Positions 57,725 through 64,000 of a stretch of DNA of 64,000 nt are shown one piece after another. Position numbers and translations under genes: made by a program. This DNA comes from Owenia fusiformis (lineage: Eukaryota > Annelida > Polychaeta > Sabellida > Oweniidae). The stretch lies in NCBI GenBank assembly GCA_903813345.2, contig CAIIXF020000012.1, forward strand, positions 13,066,932-13,130,931, given 5' to 3'. The notes beneath the pieces were generated by a model. That model had not been told where the DNA came from. It made no database searches and was given only the letters and a program-made list of their open reading frames with translations. The stretch's first letter is position 1, and every line of letters begins with the position of its first letter.

Positions 57725-57922
57725 CTGTAGCCAGCTTTTACCAAGGGGTAGGAGCAGTTTTACCAAGGGCAAAGCTTTTGCCTAGGGATGAACTTTTTGA
57801 CAGTTTTGGCTAAAAAATCATGTGAAGTGCTCAGATTGGTGAGAAACTGCATCATTTTGAAAGAATCTCTTGGGGGAGCAGCAGCTCCCTTTATCTCTCC
57901 CCCTCTACCTGCCTACGAGCCT
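57725..57922. repeat. Dispersed repeat, third copy of the CAGGC...GCCTG family
   Basis: Contains GAAACTGCATCATTTTGAAAG and ends CTACCTGCCTACGAGCCTG, matching 38047-38235. Confidence 0.65.
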
Positions 57923-60900
57923 GTGTACTTAACCTCTCTAATGTTCATGATCAATACTAAATGTAAAATTTTCACATTTTTCATATTTCTACTATTCATA
58001 TTGACCAATCCCCATTCATGTCATTTTAACAGGTCCTTAATCCCTTATTTTCTAGTCGTATGTGCTTTTATTATTCAGTTTCACAATCTATTGTTTTGCC
58101 ATGCCAGTTTTACATGTTTGCATGCTGAGTTTGTTTTATGTAATGTTTTTTGTTCCTTATATGGTTTACACAATCACTCAGTTGAGTTGGGGTGTTGCCC
58201 CATTACTAGTTAATGTTGCCTAGAGTTTGTGACTGTACAGTACATACACAAAGTATTTCAAATATATATTTTAGAAAACATTTTATATTTGATTCCCACC
58301 CAAGGGTCTTCCACTTACCCATTAACATAAACAAAACATGAACTCTAATAAAAATGCCAACAAGACTGCAAGGGAAACTAAATCTATGAATTGGACTTTG
58401 CCATATCACATGTATTAGTCCTGTGACCAGGGAGGGGGAGGAGGGGGGTTGAGAGACGACCCTCTCCCCTAGGCACATTTTCTGTCAACATCCTGCAATT
58501 TTCACCACTTTAGTACTTTTCAAGTGATGTTGGGATGATGCTTTCATTTAATTGCTTGCACTGATGGTTTCTCTTGAAAATTCATGCACATAAGGTGATC
58601 TAGTATTTCAACACAGGACCCTGAAAGCGCTATTTGAGCTTGAAGTAGAAGTATTCATAATATTACTGTTTGTATTATTAATCTCTATGATTTTTCAATA
58701 GGCTAACTCAGTCAGTGAATGCAGGATTAAAACACAACACACATGAGTAATTCACCCACCTATGCATGTTATTATTGAAAAACATTGCCATCTTTTACAT
58801 CACTCCTAAATTATTTTTGTAAACATGCATTTTAAGAGGTTCATTTTTTCAAAAAAAACTCAAAAACAAACTTCATGGAGTTCCTTACATATTTTACTTG
58901 ATGAAACATGTGTTCAAGTACAATGTAACTTTGCATGAAAAATTGTAAAAAAAATGAGGGACGATGGTGAAAATGACGAATGTATTTTGAAAAAGCTTGT
59001 TGATGGGTGGATTAAACATGGATTATAAGATAATCCAATTGATCTGGAAACTATTCTTTGAACTTTTCTTAAAGATTATAGATTCGGCTTTCCCAAGCAT
59101 TTACTTTTTACAGCCAGAAACTACTCACAAAAAATTATCAACTGTCAAAATTATCAAAAGTCTGTTGCGATACTTTCCCTGCTCCTTTTATTGGATTGTT
59201 TTTGCTGATTGGAATTTTTATGGAATAAACCGTTTAAAGTGCCCGATAAACTATAAAATGCGCATGCGTCCAGGTGTTGATAAACTATAAATAGCGAAAA
59301 TCCAGGGTTTGTCACCACAAGGTAAGCCAGGACGTGTTGAGAGAACAGCTAGTGTTGATATTGAATTTATATGTAGCCAGATAAGTTTCCTTATTGAAAT
59401 TACATATGGTTATTAGCAATACTTTGTAGGTGCCAAATAATAAAATATTTAGAGTATATATGAGAGAAATTGGTCATTTTGAACCTGTTGAAAAGTTTGT
59501 GGCTCTCGGCTACACCGGGGAATTTACTTCCATGAGTACACACATAAATGTGGGGTTCCCCAACAGGTACGCGACAAGGTGACCTTGCATCAAATGTGCG
59601 ACTAAATGCTACTATCGAGAAGATAAGATAACGAATACGACAATAAGTTATTGCATGTGACAATTCCGAGCCTTCATCTCACTGAAGTATTTTGAAGTGA
59701 AAATAGGATTTTTGTTTTGATACATTGATTCAGATGAACGTAACTTTATTCTGACAACTAATCAAACTGAACAGAATTGATTGTGCGTAACAGACAATTC
59801 ATTGTTTTACAATGTTTTGATTGGCTAAACGAATGAAACCAACAAATTATGACATGTAAAATGACAATTTTGAAATGTAAAATTTAAAAGTGACAAACAC
59901 AACCTCCCTATCCACTCTTTGGGAGCCCTAGTAAATTAGTAATATGTACATGCAGCAGTGGTAGTGTACAGCTTATTATCACACTACGCTTTGTATTCTA
60001 AAGCCTGTTGTTTGTAATAACACTGTTCACTCAACGTATGTTTTGCGTGTGGGCAGTCAACGATAATCATTGTTTTATCCCGATTATATGACCTCGGCAA
60101 AACCGTACTAAACGAAAAAACGCAAATAAGAGAAAGCTTTCACACACATATAAAAAATGAACTAGTCTAATCCGCCAGTATAAACTCTGTGCTATACGTA
60201 GCCGGGTCAGGCGCACACTTTAATGCGTTGGGTTTTACCCTTTGACAATATGTATATGGCCTTGTGTAATTATGGCCTTGTGTAATTATGATATTGTCAC
60301 GTACTCGATCACTCTATACTTCGGGCTTTGTATGAAAAACCTTATACCTTGTACCAACGTGCCGGCGTACTTGGGGCATGATACATTCTTTGAAGAGTTC
60401 AATTCTAACGTTTCAGATTATTCTGATCATATGAATTGTAGGTGCATTAATGCACTTGTAGACCTACGTGTATGTCTTATAGATCCAACATTTTTCTAGT
60501 CATAAATAAGGCAAGAATTGCAAAATTCTTTACGTTTGCTATTTCGATAACAATTGCCTAATTGAATTGCTCGTTCACTATAGAACCAATCTACACTAAA
60601 ACGTGAATTTACGATTCCTGAGACTACAATTATCTTTAATCATGCTGTGATTAAATAAAATGATACCCTGACATATTTAAAACTTATTTAGAATGTTTTT
60701 TCTCTATTGAAAAGTCCTTTGAATGGCGCTATTTTGACAATCAATGAAAAACAAAAAATTAACAATTCTGGCTTTATTTTATGACTCTGTATCTATCTAT
60801 CTTTCACGAGACGAAGTTCACATCTATGGATACTATGAATATATTTATACCTCAGATAGCATTAAAATTGAATAATCTTTTAAAACTTTAAAAATTGAAC

Positions 60901-61474
60901 CCTTCAAAAACTGCATCACCACCCACGTACATGGGTATGAGGTACGAAGCCAATACTTCGTAAAGAAATCATGAAATAACAACATGTAGAACAAGGCATT
61001 GCCATTACAAAATGTAATGTAATTAGAAATAGAGGTTTTGGTTTTAATAAGGGATCCCAAACTTATCTTTAGGCCATAGGTCTATGTAAAAGTAAACTTA
61101 TGCCTTCCTTCCTACTACTTTTCCCTAGGCCTATGCTGTAGGTCAATCGACGGAATTATGATTACGCTTAGGGGTGCTGTGATTCCAGAAATCAATAAAT
61201 GCTGCATCTAATATAACACCATTCTTGAGTCGATTTGACCTAGGATGAAGAAACTACATAGGTGACCACGGGCTTTGAAACCCCATTACAAGTAGTAATA
61301 GCGAATTCAACTAACAATTGCCAGATCAACCTACTATTTTATGGCTCATTAAATATAAATAGTACCTGCCACTATTTCATTCATATTAAAATGAATTTGC
61401 CATCAAAAGTAGGTTAAATCATCGCCTTTTACCCAACATATGACATCATAAATACTATCAAAGTGCAGTCTAAT

Positions 61475-61898
61475 ACCGAGTGAGCCAAAAATGTAGCCCA
61501 AACTAATTCCGCATCTGTTAAAATGTTATTTCGCATAATAAAACCTTGTTTAATGTTGAAATGATGATGAAAAAAAAATGATGATGGTCCAAAATGCCAG
61601 CCTCGTCTCATGACTACGGGCTATCTCTGAGAAAATGTCAACCCCTACAACAAGTAGGATAACAATTTCTGTGACCATGAACTTACAACCTCAACCGACC
61701 AGTGCAGGTCTGCCTGAAGGGACGAGGCTGAAATTTGTAGAATGGCCATAGAATTGTGACCTTGAGGAATGGACCCATGAAACATGGTAAAATGCAAAAA
61801 GATTTTACATGGTAAAATTAACTAAATATGATTTCAACTCATACTGGATGAATGAGTTAATAACATTTCTTTGGATGACATTTTTGCCTCACCCTGTA
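61475..61898. repeat. Possible small fold-back element
   Basis: GAGTGAGCCAAAAATGTAG at the left is mirrored by ACATTTTTGCCTCACCCTG at the right. An inner pair CCAGCCTCGTC / GACGAGGCTG is also inverted. Low-level match. Confidence 0.45.
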
Positions 61899-63287
61899 AT
61901 TCATTTTATTTTCACACTTATTCATTTCAGCCTGCCCTAATATAACAAAGAATCTAGGTTGAATAGCCAAAACCAGGCACATGTAATTACAAAGAACTAT
62001 TCAGTATATAAATAGCTATATGTGAATGACACAACTGTTTTATACACAAACAATACAAGGTTAAATACAGGATTATAATCCATAACGCTGAGTAAGTCAC
62101 TATCTGAGTGTTGTAACAAACAAATTAGTTATGGTAGTTATGGCACTTAGCTGTCCTCTATTTTGTAATTGTATAATATTAGTATGAAGCACTTTAAAAT
62201 ATCAGAAAAAATACGAAAAAATCACGAAAAAAATATCAAAAAGTAGGTTTACAATTAACTTTTCCCCTTTACAGTTTAAATCATGTCTTAAAGTTGAATA
62301 CAACTTTGCACTAAAAACTATTAAAAAGGCCTGCACTTTTGGTGAAAATTGCATCTGAATTAGGGAAAATTGGTGAGGATGGGTGGATTAGGGACAGCTT
62401 AAGAGATAATTCAATTAACTTGATTATCATCCTTATGTCATTTATTGAAGATAAGACATGGATCTAACAGAACCATTTGATTTCGTGGTTAACTTATTCT
62501 TCGAACTAAAGATATAGCCCTTTGAAAATGGCTTGCCATACCTTACATGCTCTTTTGATGAATTTTTGAAAATCGACATTCCCATGTTAACCTATGGGAA
62601 ATGGTAGGTTTGCTGCAAGTCATATGATTGAATATCCATCCATCCGAGTCCTTGCAAAAAATACGAGTTAGGCAGACAATTGAATTTGCTAACTTTATTT
62701 AACAAAAAATTGATATGTTTCTTCAGGTTCAACAAAGTTATAGGGCTTTAAAGTCAAAATTGTTTTTCAAAAAACCTATACTATGAAATAACACAGGAGG
62801 CGAAAAATTATTTTCAAAAATGACTTTGAAGCGCTGTAACTTTAATATTCATCAAATAAACTAAACACTTAGTGTTCAAAAAAGTTAGACAATTCAATTT
62901 TCTATATAAAAATATTTTTTTGCTGAATCTTTTTCTGAAAAGATATCCTGATTTCTGATTTGCCCCGAACCCTCCATTTCCCATTGGATTACATGGGAAT
63001 GACGATTTTCAAAAATTCATCAAATTTATCATCAATTTTCGACCTTTTGTAATTGAGGAAAAAAATTGAGAAAATTTTGAGGTATTGGAAATAAAGTCAA
63101 GTTAAGTTTCCATCAATGTTATAAGTTATTTCATCGCCGGTTAAGTAAATAAAAATTCAAACGTAGAGAGGCTTTAACACGTAGTTCAATGAGGAAAAAA
63201 GGTTGCCAAACTTATGGAGGGGAGTGTACATTATAAATAATGTTGAAAAGCAAAATATTCACTCTTTTATATACAAAAAGGTACTTA

Positions 63288-64000
63288 CAGTGTGGGCCAA
63301 TAAAAATTGGAACATTTTTCTGTTTATTCAATTGTCTTTATTTTTGCAGTTCAATCCATGAATATTCAGATTATGGTAAAATGATTATTTGTGAAAATGT
63401 TAAAGATTAAAATATGTATGTATGATTATTTTTGGCTTGTAATGGTCATGATCTGTATTCTGTGTGTGTCATGAAAAAAATCCAAATTTTCTCTGCTTGA
63501 GACATCAATGCTAAAAATACAGTATCTTTCATACCCTACAATATGCACCCTTCAGATGGTCTCAACACAATTTCCATCAATTAAAACATATGTAGTTATC
63601 TCTAAGGGAAGCAAGGCATGTCTCCCTTGAATAATATAGCTTAACTGACCTCAGCTTTTTTTCAAAATTGGCACAATATGTCTCAAAAACTGTGATTTAA
63701 GCCATGTATGACTGTCAAATACAGCTAAGACTGATTGTTCAGGTGGGCGAAGGAAATGTTCATGAAACCTTACGTTGAGTAAAAAAACTAGAACATTTTC
63801 CATCAATTGTAATTTTTTGCTAGTCATGTATTATCTTCAATACTAATGGAAATTGAAAAAACAATTAATTGTCAACAGCTTGTACAAATATGAATGCAAA
63901 CGCTCAACATTTAATTACTGATCATGTCCTCCACCCACCTGAACAATCAGTCTGAGCTGTATTTGACAGTCACGCATGGCTTAAATGATAGCTTTGAGAC
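63288..64000. mobile_element. Fold-back element running off the window (CAGTGTGGGCC end)
   Basis: Starts TA-CAGTGTGGGCCAATAAAAATT, then GGAACATTTT. ATTTAAGCCATGTATGACTG and TCAAATACAGCT(A/C)AGACTGATTGTTCAGGTGGG near 63692-63755 reappear inverted at about 63935-63990. The right end lies beyond 64000. The left end is related to the element at 3420. Confidence 0.75.

Larger units (their letters stand above)
54144..63226. mobile_element. Nested fold-back region of about 9.1 kb with TA flanks
   Basis: Ends TA-CACTCCCCTCCATAAGTT and AACTTATGGAGGGGAGTG-TA. Outer arms (54144-54560 and about 62333-63226) pair over several hundred bases (GGCAAGCCATTTTCAAAGGG; GGTTCTGTTAGATCCATG). Inside, 55414-55713 pairs with 58878-59185 as a second inverted repeat, and both pairs share GGATTATCTC(T/A)TAAG and TAATCCA wording, so the inner pair is a diverged relative. 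No transposase seen. Confidence 0.7.

Noticed and set aside
60242-60499. 85-residue frame with several Cys, considered as a later PC-esterase exon
   Set aside because: No convincing acceptor or family motif, and it lies inside the nested fold-back region.

Overview
The window is animal nuclear DNA: AT-rich, with genes split by GT-AG introns and packed with fold-back DNA transposons. The protein content (RBM19, nucleoredoxin, a large LRR receptor, a PC-esterase-like enzyme) and the repeats, such as elements with a (GGAC)n tail, suggest an invertebrate, probably marine. I cannot name the species or confidently separate deuterostome from lophotrochozoan. I found no tRNA, rRNA, CRISPR array or bacterial operon.

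Layout. (1) 1-6385 is intergenic and made mostly of repeats: a (GGAC)n-tailed element (1-1350) and two TA-flanked fold-back elements (1744-2548 and 3420-4522). (2) 6386-31357, minus strand, is a complete RBM19 gene (six-RRM ribosome-biogenesis factor). I assembled 18 exons encoding 983 aa with consistent splice phases. Intron 6 is 12.3 kb long because it holds an 11.3-kb imperfect palindrome (15149-26423) built from a 48-bp satellite and mirrored spacer blocks. (3) 31358-31710 is a short divergent promoter with ETS-like and NRF1-like sites. (4) 31711-40136, plus strand, is a complete nucleoredoxin (NXN) gene of 7 exons and 414 aa. Its intron 2 ends in 14 exact 70-bp tandem copies of the intron/exon-3 boundary, each carrying its own 3' splice site and the CPPC active-site codons. 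(5) 45162-49040, plus strand, is a 1292-aa transmembrane protein with two near-identical LRR ectodomain modules, apparently on one coding exon. (6) 51613-52288, plus strand, is the first coding exon of a type II membrane PC-esterase/TBL-like protein; its remaining exons were not found. (7) 54144-63226 is a nested fold-back region of about 9.1 kb with TA-flanked ends and a separate terminal-inverted-repeat element inside it. Another fold-back begins at 63288 and runs off the window.

How the genes relate. RBM19 and NXN share one promoter interval and may be co-expressed. RBM19 acts in the nucleolus on pre-rRNA; NXN is a thioredoxin-fold redox regulator. The LRR and PC-esterase genes are probably independent surface or secretory-pathway genes. 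The main novelty is structural: two neighbouring genes each carry tandem duplications that copy a splice site (a 3' site 14 times in NXN, a 5' site twice in RBM19), and the whole window is dominated by inverted-repeat DNA, much of it in introns where transcription would give long hairpin RNA.
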